A stretch of 64,000 nt of DNA from Paraburkholderia sp. BL21I4N1 (GTDB taxonomy: Bacteria > Pseudomonadota > Gammaproteobacteria > Burkholderiales > Burkholderiaceae), in NCBI RefSeq assembly GCF_002973525.1, contig NZ_PVEN01000002.1, positions 663,793 to 727,792 on the forward strand, written 5' to 3'. Shown here piece after piece: positions 11,121-24,002 of the stretch; the first letter of the stretch is position 1, and each line of letters starts with the position of its first letter. Made by a program: the position numbers and the translations under genes. The notes under the pieces are model-generated. The model searched no databases and was not told the DNA's origin. It saw only the letters and a list, made by a program, of their open reading frames with translations.

Positions 11121-14100
11121 GTGCGTCTGACCTCGATCAAACTCGCTGGCTTCAAGTCATTCGTCGATCCCACGCATTTCCAGGTCCCGGGCCAGCTAGT
11201 CGGCGTGGTCGGACCGAATGGATGCGGCAAGTCCAACATCATCGACGCCGTGCGCTGGGTGCTCGGCGAATCGCGCGCTTCCGAGCTGCGCGGCGAGTCG
11301 ATGCAGGACGTGATCTTCAATGGCTCGACCGCGCGCAAGCCGGGTAGCCGCGCCAGCGTCGAACTCGTGTTCGACAACGCCGACGGCCGCGCCGCCGGCC
11401 AGTGGGGCCAGTATGCCGAAATCGCCGTGAAGCGCGTGCTCACGCGCGACGGCACCTCGAGCTACTACATCAACAATCTGCCGGCGCGTCGCCGCGACAT
11501 TCAGGACATCTTCCTCGGCACCGGCCTCGGGCCGCGTGCGTACGCGATCATCGGGCAGGGCATGATCGCGCGCCTGATCGAGGCGAAGCCGGAAGAGTTG
11601 CGCGTGTTCCTCGAAGAAGCCGCGGGCGTGTCCAAGTACAAGGAACGCCGCCGCGAAACCGAGAACCGTCTGCACGACACGCGCGAGAACCTGACGCGGG
11701 TCGAGGATATCGTCCGCGAACTCGGCGCGAATCTCGAGAAGCTGGAAGCGCAGGCGATCGTCGCGACCCGATACAAGGATCTGCAAACCGACGGCGAGGA
11801 AAAGCAGCGTCTGTTGTGGCTGTTGCGCAAGAACGAAGCCGGCGGTGAGCAGGAACGTCAGCAGCGCGCGATCGAACAGGCGCAGATCGACCTGGAAGCG
11901 CAAACCGCCAAGCTGCGCGAAGTCGAGGCGCAGCTCGAAACGCTGCGCGTCGCGCATTACTCCGCGAGCGACGCCATGCAGGGCGCGCAGGGCGCGCTCT
12001 ACGAGGCGAACGCGGAAGTCAGCCGGCTCGAAGCCGAGATCAAGTTCATCGTCGAATCGCGCAATCGCGCGCAGGCGCAGATCGCCGCGCTGACCGCGCA
12101 GCGTGAGCAGTGGCAGTCGCAGGCGCAAAAAGCGCAAGACGATATCGAGGACGCCGAAGAGCAACTGGCCGTCGCCGAAGAAAAAGCCGCGCTCGCCGAA
12201 GACGAAGCCGCCGCTAGGCACGACGCCATGCCCGCGCTCGAAGCGCGCTGGCGCGACGCCCAAACCGAATTGAACGCGGAGCGCGGCGGCATTGCGCAGA
12301 CCGAGCAGGCGCTCAAGCTCGAAGCCGCGCATCAGCGCAATGCCGACCAGCAATTGCAGCAACTGCAGCAGCGTCACGAGCGGCTGAAGACGGAATCGGG
12401 CGGTCTCGACGCCCCCGACGAGGTCCAGCTCGAAGACCTGCGCATGCAGCTCGCCGAGCACGAAGAAGTCCTGCACGACGCGCAGGCGCGCCTCGCGGAC
12501 GCGCAGGAAACCCTGCCGCGTCTCGATGGCGAACGGCGTGCCGCGCAGGAACGCGTGCAGTCGGAAAGCGCGCAGATTCATCAGCTCGACGCGCGCCTCG
12601 CCGCGCTCAAGCAACTGCAGGAAAACGTCCAGACCGAAGGCAAGATCCAGCCGTGGCTCGACAAGCACGAACTGGGCGGCTTGCCGCGTCTGTGGAAGAA
12701 GCTGCACGTCGAAGCCGGCTGGGAAGCCGCGCTGGAAGCCGTGCTGCGCGAGCGGCTGGCCGCGCTCGAAGTGTCGAATCTCGACTGGGTCAAGGCCTTT
12801 GCGACCGACGCGCCGCCCGCCAAGCTCGCGTTCTACGCGCCGCCGGCCGCCGGTCAGCCGGTCGCCGCGCCAGCCGCGTTGCGGCCGCTGCTGTCGCTGG
12901 TGCGGATCGACGACGCCGGTATCCGCGCGGTGTTGAACGACTGGCTGGGCCTCGCATTCGTCGCCGACGATCTGCAGCAGGCGCTGGCCATGCGTTCGCA
13001 GTTGCCGGAAGGCGGTTCGTTCGTCGTCAAGGCGGGTCACGTGGTGACGCGCGTCGGCGTGCAGCTGTACGCGGCCGACTCCGAACAGGCCGGCATGCTG
13101 GCGCGTCAGCAGGAAATCGAAAACCTCGGCCGCCAGGTGCGCGCCCAGGCTTTGCTCGCCGACGAGGCGAAGGCGGCCGCGATCCGCGCCGAAGCCGCCC
13201 ACACGCAAGCCGCGCAGGCGCTGACCGACGTGCGCCAGCAGGCCGAGCGCGCCACGCAGCGCGTGCACGCATTGCAGATGGACGTGCTCAAGCTCACCCA
13301 GGCGCACGAGCGTTACACGCAGCGCAGCACGCAGATTCGCGAGGAACTCGCCGAAATCACGGCGCAGATCGAAGAGCAGCGCGCCATGCGCGCGGAGTCG
13401 GAAGCGAACTTCGAGCGTCACGACGGCGAACTTGCCGAATTGCAGGCGCGTTTCGAAGATCACCAGTTGGCTTTCGAAGCGCTCGACGAGCAGCTCACCG
13501 CCGCGCGCGGCCAGGCACGCGACCTCGATCGCGGCGCCACCGACGCGCGCTTCGCCGCACGCAACATGGCGAACCGCATCGAGGAATTGAAGCGCAGCAT
13601 CCAGGTCGCGCATGAGCAGAGCGAACGCGTCGCGGGCTCGCTGGAAGACGCCCGTGGCGAACTCGAAACGATCAACGAGCAAACCGCGCACACCGGTCTG
13701 CAGGACGCGCTCGACATTCGCGCGGTCAAGGAGGAAGCGCTGCACGCCGCACGCCTCGAACTCGACGATCTGACCGCCAAACTGCGCGCCGCCGACGAAA
13801 CCCGTCTGACCGCCGAGCGCGCCTTGCAGCCGCTGCGCGACCGCATCAACGAATTGCAGTTGAAGGAACAGGCGGCGCGCCTGAACGGTGAGCAGTTCGT
13901 CGAACAACTGGCCGCGGCGGGTGTGGATGAAGCCGAGTTGCAGGCCAAGCTCACGCCCGACATGAAGCCGTCGTACCTGCAAGGCGAAGTGACGCGCATC
14001 AACAACGCGATCACCGCGCTTGGCCCCGTCAACATGGCCGCGCTGGACGAACTGAAGGCGGCGACCGAGCGCAAGAGTTTCCTCGACGCGCAATCCGCCG

Positions 14101-14639
14101 ACCTGAACAGCGCGATCGAAACGCTCGAAGACGCCATCCGCAAGATCGACGCGGAAACCCGCACCCTGTTGCAAGGCACTTTCGACCAGGTGAATCACCA
14201 CTTCGGCGAACTGTTCCCGCGTCTGTTCGGCGGCGGCCAGGCGAAGCTCATCATGACCGGCGACGAAATTCTCGACGCCGGCGTGCAGGTGATGGCGCAA
14301 CCGCCGGGCAAGAAGAATTCGACGATTCACCTGTTGTCGGGCGGCGAGAAAGCGCTGACCGCCACGGCGCTGGTGTTCGCGATGTTCCAGCTGAATCCGG
14401 CGCCGTTCTGTCTGCTGGACGAAGTGGACGCGCCGCTCGACGACGCCAATACGGAACGCTTCGCGAACCTCGTGCGGGCAATGTCCGACAAGACCCAGTT
14501 CCTGTTCATTTCGCACAACAAGATCGCCATGGAAATGGCTCAGCAACTGATCGGCGTGACCATGCAGGAGCAGGGCGTGTCGCGGATCGTGGCCGTCGAC
14601 ATGGAATCGGCCGCCGGTTTCGCCCAGAATATCGTTTAA
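11121..14639 (+). CDS. smc: chromosome segregation protein SMC
   Basis: SMC is the condensin ATPase that compacts and individualises sister chromosomes. The 1,172-residue protein has the complete architecture: N-terminal Walker A (GPNGCGKS, 31-38), a first long coiled coil (about 170-500), a Gly-containing hinge (about 505-650), a returning coiled coil (about 660-1000), and a C-terminal ATPase half with signature LSGGEK (1072-1077) and Walker B 'CLLDEVDAPLDD'. Translation starts at a GTG (VRLTSIKLAGFKSF), the only start giving the conserved beginning. Its kleisin partners ScpA/ScpB are not encoded in this window. zipA follows. Confidence 0.96.
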   Translation: MRLTSIKLAGFKSFVDPTHFQVPGQLVGVVGPNGCGKSNIIDAVRWVLGESRASELRGESMQDVIFNGSTARKPGSRASVELVFDNADGRAAGQWGQYAEIAVKRVLTRDGTSSYYINNLPARRRDIQDIFLGTGLGPRAYAIIGQGMIARLIEAKPEELRVFLEEAAGVSKYKERRRETENRLHDTRENLTRVEDIVRELGANLEKLEAQAIVATRYKDLQTDGEEKQRLLWLLRKNEAGGEQERQQRAIEQAQIDLEAQTAKLREVEAQLETLRVAHYSASDAMQGAQGALYEANAEVSRLEAEIKFIVESRNRAQAQIAALTAQREQWQSQAQKAQDDIEDAEEQLAVAEEKAALAEDEAAARHDAMPALEARWRDAQTELNAERGGIAQTEQALKLEAAHQRNADQQLQQLQQRHERLKTESGGLDAPDEVQLEDLRMQLAEHEEVLHDAQARLADAQETLPRLDGERRAAQERVQSESAQIHQLDARLAALKQLQENVQTEGKIQPWLDKHELGGLPRLWKKLHVEAGWEAALEAVLRERLAALEVSNLDWVKAFATDAPPAKLAFYAPPAAGQPVAAPAALRPLLSLVRIDDAGIRAVLNDWLGLAFVADDLQQALAMRSQLPEGGSFVVKAGHVVTRVGVQLYAADSEQAGMLARQQEIENLGRQVRAQALLADEAKAAAIRAEAAHTQAAQALTDVRQQAERATQRVHALQMDVLKLTQAHERYTQRSTQIREELAEITAQIEEQRAMRAESEANFERHDGELAELQARFEDHQLAFEALDEQLTAARGQARDLDRGATDARFAARNMANRIEELKRSIQVAHEQSERVAGSLEDARGELETINEQTAHTGLQDALDIRAVKEEALHAARLELDDLTAKLRAADETRLTAERALQPLRDRINELQLKEQAARLNGEQFVEQLAAAGVDEAELQAKLTPDMKPSYLQGEVTRINNAITALGPVNMAALDELKAATERKSFLDAQSADLNSAIETLEDAIRKIDAETRTLLQGTFDQVNHHFGELFPRLFGGGQAKLIMTGDEILDAGVQVMAQPPGKKNSTIHLLSGGEKALTATALVFAMFQLNPAPFCLLDEVDAPLDDANTERFANLVRAMSDKTQFLFISHNKIAMEMAQQLIGVTMQEQGVSRIVAVDMESAAGFAQNIV

Positions 14640-14757
14640 GTTTTCGGTTGAGTTGAGCATCGCGGGCGTCCGCGTTCAGCGCAGCGGCCAGCGGTCGCGC
14701 GACAGGTGAACGGGGCGTAACGGCCGCGCACATAAAAGAATTGCTGATGGAGCATGC

Positions 14758-16044
14758 ATGGACGAGTTGACACTCGGTTTGATCGGCGCGGGCGCCGTAG
14801 TGGTCGGGGGCGTGGTCGTGTACAACGCGTGGCAGGGTGCGAAGGTGCGCCGCAAGATGCCGCGGCCGATGCCGGCCGAGACCGCCGAAACGTTCGCGCG
14901 GGACGAGCAGGAAGAACAGAGCCCGTTCATCGAACCGGCCCGGCCGACCATGCGGCGCGAGCCGGTAGTCGGTTCGGACGGGGTGGCGGAAACGGGCGCG
15001 GCGCGGGTCGAGCCGACCTTTGGGGCGGCTGCGGGCGCGGTCGCCGCGCCGCTCGATACGCCGGCCGATATTCAGGCCGAGACGACTACGCCGAACGGTT
15101 ATCCGGAAGCGGAAGGCGTGGCGCAAGCCGAAGGCGGCGAGGCGGCTGGGGCGGCCAACGCGGCACGTCATGCCGACGAACCGAACGAACCGATTCTGCC
15201 CGCCGCCACGACGATTTCGTCGGCGCCGCCGGCTATCGTGGATCGTCGCATCGACTGTATCGTGCCGATTCGGCTGAATGGCCCGGTGGCTGGCGACAAG
15301 GTGATTCCGCTCGCGCAGCGTCTGCGCCGTGCCGGCAGCAAGCCGGTGCATATCGAAGGCAAGCTCGATGGCGGCGCGTGGGAGTTGCTGCAAAACGGTG
15401 CGCGCTATGAAGAATTGCGCGCGGCCGCGCAACTCGCCAATCGCAGCGGGGCGCTCAACGAACTGGAATTCTCGGAATTCGTGACCGGCGTGCAGCAATT
15501 CGCCGACGCGCTGGACGCGTCGCCGGAGTTTCCCGACATGCTCGAAACGGTGGCCATGGCGCGCGAACTCGACGGCTTCGCCGCGCAGTGCGACGCGCAG
15601 TTGTCGATCAACGTGCTGTCGGACGGCGCTCCGTGGTCGGCCAATTACGTGCAGGCGGTCGCGTCGCAAGACGGTCTGCTGCTGTCGCGCGACGGCACGC
15701 GCTTCGTCAAGCTCGACGCGAAGCAGAGCCCGGTGTTCATGCTGCAGTTCGGCGACACCAACTTCCTGCGCGACGACCTGACCTACAAGGGCGGCCAGAT
15801 GATCACGCTGGTGCTCGACGTGCCGGTCGCCGACGAAGACATCCTGCCGTTCCGGCTGATGTGCGACTACGCGAAATCGTTGGCCGAGCGGATCGGCGGA
15901 CGGGTGGTCGACGACGGCCGCCGGCCGCTGCCTGAAACCGCGCTGCTGGCGATCGAAAAACAGTTGATGACGCTCTACGCGAAACTCGAACAGGCGGGCA
16001 TTCCCGCCGGTTCGCCGGCCACGCGGCGTTTGTTTAGCCAGTAA
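14758..16044 (+). CDS. zipA: ZipA-like cell division protein with C-terminal FtsZ-binding domain
   Basis: ZipA tethers FtsZ to the membrane. The 428-residue protein begins with one membrane helix (about residues 6-23, N-out type I-like), followed by a basic patch 'KVRRKM'. A long Ala/Pro/Glu-rich flexible linker follows (about 40-160), then a ZipA C-terminal domain (about 165-420), seen in 'IDCIVPIRLNGPVAG' and 'FMLQFGDTNFLRDDLTYKGGQMITLVLDVP'. The start is the ATG 8 bp after GGAG; an overlapping ATG four bases earlier is in the wrong frame. It lies between smc and ligA, an arrangement typical of beta-proteobacteria. The low-complexity linker makes identity to E. coli ZipA weak. Confidence 0.85.
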   Translation: MDELTLGLIGAGAVVVGGVVVYNAWQGAKVRRKMPRPMPAETAETFARDEQEEQSPFIEPARPTMRREPVVGSDGVAETGAARVEPTFGAAAGAVAAPLDTPADIQAETTTPNGYPEAEGVAQAEGGEAAGAANAARHADEPNEPILPAATTISSAPPAIVDRRIDCIVPIRLNGPVAGDKVIPLAQRLRRAGSKPVHIEGKLDGGAWELLQNGARYEELRAAAQLANRSGALNELEFSEFVTGVQQFADALDASPEFPDMLETVAMARELDGFAAQCDAQLSINVLSDGAPWSANYVQAVASQDGLLLSRDGTRFVKLDAKQSPVFMLQFGDTNFLRDDLTYKGGQMITLVLDVPVADEDILPFRLMCDYAKSLAERIGGRVVDDGRRPLPETALLAIEKQLMTLYAKLEQAGIPAGSPATRRLFSQ

Positions 16045-16069
16045 GCCGCGCTTTTTCGCTGATGTTCGC

Positions 16070-16102
16070 AACGGCCGCACGATGTGCGGCCGTTGTTGTT
16101 TG
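16070..16102 (+). terminator. intrinsic terminator after zipA
   Basis: A perfect 11-bp stem (AACGGCCGCAC / GTGCGGCCGTT) with a GAT triloop is followed by GTTGTTTG. It begins 25 bp after the zipA stop. Confidence 0.75.
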
Positions 16103-16206
16103 GGACGCTTGTTTTACAGCATGCCTTACGGCATGTCGGCCACCACAACCTTCACGCCCTGAGCGCACCGCGGTGAATCCCCGAAACCACCATTCGGCCG
16201 ATGTAA

Positions 16207-18863
<2,657 letters not shown>

Positions 18864-18900
18864 GGCGGCCCTCGGATCGCCGGTCGCCCATCTTTTGGGC

Positions 18901-18936
18901 AATAAAAAACCCACGCCAATGCGTGGGTTTTTTATT
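18901..18936. terminator. bidirectional intrinsic terminator between def and rluB
   Basis: The stem AACCCACGC / GCGTGGGTT with loop CAAT is flanked by an A-run on the left and a T6 run on the right. It serves def on the plus strand and the rluB operon on the minus strand. Confidence 0.92.
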
Positions 18937-19024
18937 GGGTGGCCCTCAGGCGACGAGGGCAGCTGGGGCTCAGTGGTTGTTCAATCGCAATCCGACTGCG
19001 GCGAACAACCATCGCCGCGGACTA

Positions 19025-21379
19025 TCAGAACGATTCGTCCGCCGCCAGATAGCGCCATTGGCCCGGCGGCAGCGCGCCCAGCATGACGCGACCCATCCGC
19101 ACGCGCTTCAGGCCGATCACTTCAAGGCCGACCAGCTCGCACATGCGACGGATCTGACGCTTCTTGCCTTCGCGCAGCACGAAACGCAGCTGCTCGCCGT
19201 TCTGCCAGTTCACCTGCGCGGGCTTCAGCGGCTGGTCGTCGAGCGACAGGCCGTGACACAGCAGCTCAAGGCTTTCCGGCGGGAAGTGGCTTTCGACGTC
19301 GACGGTATGTTCGCCGTATGCCACGCGCACCAGATATTCCTTATCGATCTCCGAATGGCCGCCGATCAGCTGCTTGGCGACGCGGCCGTCTTGCGTCAGC
19401 ACCAGCAAGCCGGTCGAATCGATGTCCAGACGGCCCGCTGGCGCCAACTGGCGCAGATGCGAGACCGAGAAACGGATATCCGACTGATCGTCTGCCCAGC
19501 GATTTTCCGGCGTGACCAGCGTGATGGCCGGCTGATAGCCGTCTTCCGCCTGGCCCGACACCAGGCCTACCGGCTTGTGGATCAGCACCGTCACCTGGCT
19601 TGCTTGCGCGGCTTCGGCGGCGGGATCGATCTCGATGCGCTGGTCCGGACGCACCTTGGTGCCGAGCGTATCGATCCGCTCGCCGTCCACCAGCACCCAG
19701 CCCTTTTCGATCCACTCGTCGGCTTCGCGGCGCGAGCACAGGCCGAGCTCGGACATCAGTTTCGACAGGCGCAGCGTGCCCGGCGCGTCCTCGTAATCGC
19801 GACGCGGGGTGCGCGGAGCGGCGTCGGCGTCGTCACGTTCGGCGCGTGCCGCGGGCGCTGGGCCGCGCGGCTTGTCGGCACGCGCGGGACGGTCGTCGCC
19901 GAAGCGGCGGCCGGCGGCCGGGAGCGTTTTGTCGAAGCTGCGGGCAGGGCGGTCGCTGCGGCCGGTACGTTCGGTGCGCTCACCGGTTTGAGCCGGGCGG
20001 TCGCCGAATTCGCGTTTCGTGAATGATCGTTCGCCGCGATCACCAGCGCCTTCAAACTTACGCGGTGCGCTGTCGCTGCGCGGGCCGCGTTCGCCGCCGA
20101 AGCGTGGACGATCTCCGCCTTCGCGATCGTTGCGGACCGGACGGTCGCCACGTGGGCCGCGGTCGCCGCCTTCCGACGGACGTCCCGCGCCCGGGCGAGC
20201 ACCGCTGAATGGGCGGCGTTCGCCGTCGTCACGACGCGGGGGACGGTCGCCGAAGCTGCGCGGGGCGCGTTCGCCACCGAAGCGCGGACGATCTCCGCCT
20301 TCGCGATCGTTGCGGACGGGACGGTCGCCACGTGGGCCGCGGTCGCCGCCTTCCGACGGACGCCCCGCGCCCGGACGTGCACCGCTGAACGGACGGCGTT
20401 CGCCGTCGTCACGACGCGGGGGGCGGTCGCCGAAGCTGCGCGGGGCGCGCTCGCCGCGATCACCTGCGCCTTCGAAACGGCGCGGTGCGCTGTCGCTGCG
20501 CGGGCCGCGTTCGCCGCCGAAGCGCGGACGATCTCCGCCTTCGCGATCGTTGCGCGCCGGACGGTCGCCACGTGGGTCGCGGTCGCCGCCTTCCGACGGA
20601 CGTCCTGCGCCCGGGCGAGCACCGCTGAATGGGCGGCGTTCGCCGTCGTCGCGACGCGGGGGACGATCGCCGAAGCTGCGCGGAGCGCGCTCGCCGCGAT
20701 CACCCGCGCTTTCGAAACGACGCGGTGCGCTGTCGCTGCGCGGGCCGCGTTCGCCGCCGAAGCGCGGACGATCTCCGCCTTCGCGATCGTTGCGGACCGG
20801 ACGGTCGCCACGTGCGCCGCGGTCGCCGCCTTCCGACGGACGTCCTGCGCCCGGGCGAGCACCGCTGAATGGGCGGCGTTCGCCGTCGTCGCGACGCGGG
20901 GGGCGATCGCCGAAGCTGCGCGGGGCGCGCTCGCCGCTATCACCTGCGCCTTCAAACTTACGCGGGGCGCGATCACCACGATCACCACCGCCTTCAAACT
21001 TACGCGGCGCGCGCTCACCACGATCACCCGCACCTTCAAACTTACGCGGTGCGCGTTCGCCACGGTCCGCCGCGCCTTCGCGCCGCGGCGGCCGATCCGA
21101 CGACGAGCGACCTGCGCCACCCGCATCCCGCTCGCGAGAGAACGACCCCTCAGCGCGCGGCGCGCGCGTGCCCGCGCCCGCCGGCTTACCGCCGGCCGGC
21201 CGCGCGCCGGCGCCCTTCGGCGCGCCGCCGCCTTCTCCGTGCGCCCCGCTGAAACCCGCCGTCGACGGTTTCGGTCCCGCCGGGCGTGTCGGCTTACGCG
21301 CCGACGTGCTGCCGGTACGGACAGGGGCGCGTTCGGACGAAGCCGGCCGCGGGTGCTTGGCTGTTAATTTGAGTCGCAT
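19025..21379 (-). CDS. rluB: RluB-type 23S rRNA pseudouridine synthase with long repetitive N-terminal arm
   Basis: The C-terminal third (about 540-784) is a complete RsuA/RluB/RluE-family enzyme. It has an S4 RNA-binding domain ('LRLSKLMSELGLCSRREADEWI') and a catalytic domain with the essential Asp in 'GRLDIDSTGL' (Asp652). It would isomerise a uridine of 23S rRNA (position 2605 in E. coli RluB). Residues about 1-535 are an extreme Arg/Gly/Asp/Pro-rich disordered arm containing four near-identical copies of a 60-80-residue unit and several 14-residue units (APRKFEGAGDRGER). E. coli RluB is under 300 residues. It starts 6 bp after the glnD stop, so map-glnD-rluB is probably one operon. Confidence 0.88.
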   Translation of the reverse strand: MRLKLTAKHPRPASSERAPVRTGSTSARKPTRPAGPKPSTAGFSGAHGEGGGAPKGAGARPAGGKPAGAGTRAPRAEGSFSRERDAGGAGRSSSDRPPRREGAADRGERAPRKFEGAGDRGERAPRKFEGGGDRGDRAPRKFEGAGDSGERAPRSFGDRPPRRDDGERRPFSGARPGAGRPSEGGDRGARGDRPVRNDREGGDRPRFGGERGPRSDSAPRRFESAGDRGERAPRSFGDRPPRRDDGERRPFSGARPGAGRPSEGGDRDPRGDRPARNDREGGDRPRFGGERGPRSDSAPRRFEGAGDRGERAPRSFGDRPPRRDDGERRPFSGARPGAGRPSEGGDRGPRGDRPVRNDREGGDRPRFGGERAPRSFGDRPPRRDDGERRPFSGARPGAGRPSEGGDRGPRGDRPVRNDREGGDRPRFGGERGPRSDSAPRKFEGAGDRGERSFTKREFGDRPAQTGERTERTGRSDRPARSFDKTLPAAGRRFGDDRPARADKPRGPAPAARAERDDADAAPRTPRRDYEDAPGTLRLSKLMSELGLCSRREADEWIEKGWVLVDGERIDTLGTKVRPDQRIEIDPAAEAAQASQVTVLIHKPVGLVSGQAEDGYQPAITLVTPENRWADDQSDIRFSVSHLRQLAPAGRLDIDSTGLLVLTQDGRVAKQLIGGHSEIDKEYLVRVAYGEHTVDVESHFPPESLELLCHGLSLDDQPLKPAQVNWQNGEQLRFVLREGKKRQIRRMCELVGLEVIGLKRVRMGRVMLGALPPGQWRYLAADESF
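20041..20950 (-). repeat. tandem 240-bp coding repeats in rluB (four copies, one shortened to 180 bp)
   Basis: The plus-strand anchor cgccgtcgtc recurs at 20221, 20401, 20641 and 20881, giving periods of 180, 240 and 240 bp, all multiples of three. Each unit encodes RSFGDRPPRRDDGERRPFSG followed by an Arg/Asp/Gly-rich stretch. The 180-bp copy lacks a 20-residue piece containing PRSDSAPRRFEGAGDR. Copies differ by only a few bases. Confidence 0.92.
20941..21080 (-). repeat. short 14-15-codon repeats (APRKFEGAGDRGER) in rluB
   Basis: About four imperfect copies of a roughly 42-48 bp unit stand just upstream (in gene orientation) of the 240-bp repeats. They share the 'RKFEGAGDRGER' piece found at the end of the longer unit, which suggests that both arose from the same seed by unequal duplication. 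Confidence 0.75.
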
Positions 21380-21385
21380 GAAATC

Positions 21386-23965
21386 TCACACTGCAATCGC
21401 GCGCAGCAGTTCGGTCTCGACCTGAATTTGCAGGCGGTTGTCCGACAGGCCGTGTCCATCCAGCAGGAACACGTCTTCGACGCGTTCGCCGAGCGTATTG
21501 ATCCGCGCCGAAGCGACGCCGACCCGATGCTCGGCCAGCACGCGCGCGATCGAATAAAGAAGGCCTGGCCGGTCGTTGGCCGACACGGACAGGATGTAAT
21601 ATTGGCCGCGTTCGTCGGCCCGAAGGTCGACGCGCGGCGTCACGGGGAAAGTCCGCGAAAGCCGCGACAACCGGCCTTTCGACGGTCCGGGGAGCAGGGT
21701 GCCGTCGCCGGTGAGACGGGCGGTCAGTTCCTGTTCGACCAGATTGGCAATATCGCGATAATGCACGTCTTCTTCGGTATGCGCGACGAGGAAATTATCG
21801 AGCGCATAGCCGTGACGGGTCGTGCTAACCCGCGCATCCAGCACCGACAGGCCGTTGCGGTCGAAATACGCGCAAATCCCGGCGAACAGATCGGGCTGAT
21901 CCTTCACATACACCAGCACCTGCAGCGCCTCGCCGATCGGTGACGGCCGCGCCCGCACGATGGGTGTGGGCGTTTCGACGTGACGCGACAGCACGCGGGT
22001 TTGCCACGCGATATCGGCCGCGTCGTGACGCAGGAAATAGCCGATGTCGAGCTTGTCCCACAACGCCTTTTGCGCGCCTTCCGGCACGGTTTCGAGACGC
22101 AGCAGCGCCAGCGCCTCCTCCTGGCGTGACTTCAGTTCCGAATGCGCGTCCGGCCGGGCGCCGCCGAGCACGGCCAGCGTGGCGCGGTACAGGTCCTCGA
22201 GCAGCTTGCCTTTCCACGTATTCCAGACTTTCGGGCTGGTGCCGCGAATGTCGGCCACCGTCAGCAGGTAGAGCGCGGTGAGGCGGCGCTCGGTGCCTAC
22301 CAGTTCGGCAAAGCGCTTGATCACTTCCGGGTCGCTGGTGTCCTGCTTCTGCGCGACCTGACTCATGGTCAGATGCTGCTGCACCATCCAGACCACCAGT
22401 TCGCCGTCGTCGCCCTCGATGCCGTGACTGCGGCAAAAACGCCGCGCGTCGGCCATGCCGAGCGTGGAGTGATCGCCGCCGCGGCCCTTGGCGATGTCGT
22501 GAAACAGCGCCGCCACGTACAACACCCACGGCCGGTCGAAGTTAGCGATCAACTGGCTGCAGAACGGGTATTCGTGCGCGTGCTCGGCGACCGCGAAGCG
22601 CCGCAGATTGCGCAGCACCATCAAAATGTGCTGATCGACCGTGTAGACGTGATACAGATCGTGCTGCATCTGCCCGACGATGCGCCGGAAATTCAGCAGA
22701 TAACGCCCGAGCACGCTGGTCTGGTTCATCAGGCGCAACGCGTGCGTGATGCCGGCCGGCTGCTTCAGGATTTCCATGAAGAGGCGGCGGTTTTCCGGAT
22801 CGCGTCGCCAGTGCTGATCCATGATGTCGCGGGCGTTGTAGATCGCGCGCAGCGTGCGCGCCGACAGGCCTTTGACGCCCGGCGTCAATTCGTACAGCAG
22901 GAACGCTTCGAGGATCGCGTTCGGCTCGCGCTCGAACACGTCGTCGCTGGCGATTTCCAGCATGCCCTGTTTTTCAACGAAGAGGTCCGTCAGCACCCGC
23001 GTGATCCCGCTCGTGTTCGGGAAAAGCTGGGCTTCGATGTTCTGGATCAGAATCGTGGCGAGCTGCGTGACAGCTTTGGCGGACCAGTAATAGCGTCGCA
23101 TCAACTGCTCGCTGGCGCGCTTGGTGGCGGTCGGCTTGTAGCCGAAACTTTCGGCCACCGGCGTTTGCAGATCGAACACCAGAATGTCCTGCCGACGCCC
23201 CGCAGTGACATGCAGCCGCGCGCGCAGCGCCTTCAGAAAGCCCTCGTTGCGGCGCAGTTCGCGCGCTTCGCGTTCGGTGATCAGGCCGCGCGCCTCGAGT
23301 TCGCGCCAGCTGCTGCCGAAACCGGCCGCCTGGGTAATCCACAGAATCAGCTGAAGATCGCGCAGGCCGCCCGGACTTTCCTTGATGTTGGGTTCGAGCG
23401 CGTACGGCGTGTCCTGGAACTTGGCGTGGCGCTGACGCATTTCCAGCACTTTCGCCTGGAAGAAAGCCTTCGGATCGAGCGCTTCGCGGTAACGCTTCGC
23501 GAAATCGTCGAACAGCGGCGCGCTGCCCGTAATGCGCCGCGCTTCGAGCAGCGAGGTGCGCACGGTGACGTCGTTGGCGGCTTCCTCGAGGCACTGCGAC
23601 ACGCTGCGCACACTGCTGCCAAGTTCAAGCCCCAGATCCCACGCGAGGCTGATAAAGCGCTCGATACGCGCTTCGAGATGCTCGATTGGCGCGTCCGGCA
23701 GCAGCACCAGAATGTCGATGTCCGAATGCGGCGCCAGTTCGCCGCGCCCATAACCGCCGACCGCCAATAAAGCCAGCTCGGGCGGCAATTCGCAGGTGTC
23801 CCAGGCGGCGCGCAGCGAGTTGTCCGTGGCGCGCGCCAAGGCCGCCATCAACGCGTCGACGTTGGTGGCCGTCTTGAAGCGTTCCAGCAACTGGGCTTTG
23901 GCCACCTTGTAGTCCGCCTTGAGCGACGTGGCATGGGATGGGGCGACGGCGGGAACACTACTCAT
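21386..23965 (-). CDS. glnD: bifunctional [protein-PII] uridylyltransferase/uridylyl-removing enzyme
   Basis: GlnD senses glutamine and modifies PII proteins, controlling nitrogen assimilation. The 859-residue product has the nucleotidyltransferase motif '[15 protein letters not shown]' (70-84), a GlnE-like helical region, an HD phosphohydrolase domain ('[16 protein letters not shown]', about 460) that removes UMP, and two C-terminal ACT domains (about 680-750 and 790-859) that bind glutamine. The ATG giving [10 protein letters not shown] is preferred to an upstream in-frame start 18 codons earlier. It lies 37 bp downstream of map and 6 bp upstream of rluB. Confidence 0.95.
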   Translation of the reverse strand: MSSVPAVAPSHATSLKADYKVAKAQLLERFKTATNVDALMAALARATDNSLRAAWDTCELPPELALLAVGGYGRGELAPHSDIDILVLLPDAPIEHLEARIERFISLAWDLGLELGSSVRSVSQCLEEAANDVTVRTSLLEARRITGSAPLFDDFAKRYREALDPKAFFQAKVLEMRQRHAKFQDTPYALEPNIKESPGGLRDLQLILWITQAAGFGSSWRELEARGLITEREARELRRNEGFLKALRARLHVTAGRRQDILVFDLQTPVAESFGYKPTATKRASEQLMRRYYWSAKAVTQLATILIQNIEAQLFPNTSGITRVLTDLFVEKQGMLEIASDDVFEREPNAILEAFLLYELTPGVKGLSARTLRAIYNARDIMDQHWRRDPENRRLFMEILKQPAGITHALRLMNQTSVLGRYLLNFRRIVGQMQHDLYHVYTVDQHILMVLRNLRRFAVAEHAHEYPFCSQLIANFDRPWVLYVAALFHDIAKGRGGDHSTLGMADARRFCRSHGIEGDDGELVVWMVQQHLTMSQVAQKQDTSDPEVIKRFAELVGTERRLTALYLLTVADIRGTSPKVWNTWKGKLLEDLYRATLAVLGGARPDAHSELKSRQEEALALLRLETVPEGAQKALWDKLDIGYFLRHDAADIAWQTRVLSRHVETPTPIVRARPSPIGEALQVLVYVKDQPDLFAGICAYFDRNGLSVLDARVSTTRHGYALDNFLVAHTEEDVHYRDIANLVEQELTARLTGDGTLLPGPSKGRLSRLSRTFPVTPRVDLRADERGQYYILSVSANDRPGLLYSIARVLAEHRVGVASARINTLGERVEDVFLLDGHGLSDNRLQIQVETELLRAIAV

Positions 23966-24002
23966 TGGCAGGCGGGCACGCGGACAGTGGGCGGGAGGTC
24001 GG

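Noticed and set aside
11196..14660. Minus-strand 1,154-codon open frame opposite smc
   Set aside because: It is a codon-bias shadow. The plus strand encodes a complete SMC with Walker and signature motifs.
20041..21080. CRISPR-like repeat array
   Set aside because: The repeats are 180-240 bp, coding, in frame, and have no unique spacers.
20019..21425. A 468-codon plus-strand frame rich in Arg-Ser-Pro repeats opposite rluB, and a second minus-strand frame (19756-21126) of similar openness
   Set aside because: Both are mirror images of the repeated GC-rich rluB arm in other frames. Their lengths follow from the repeat period being a multiple of three and from codon bias. Only the rluB frame joins a real enzyme domain.
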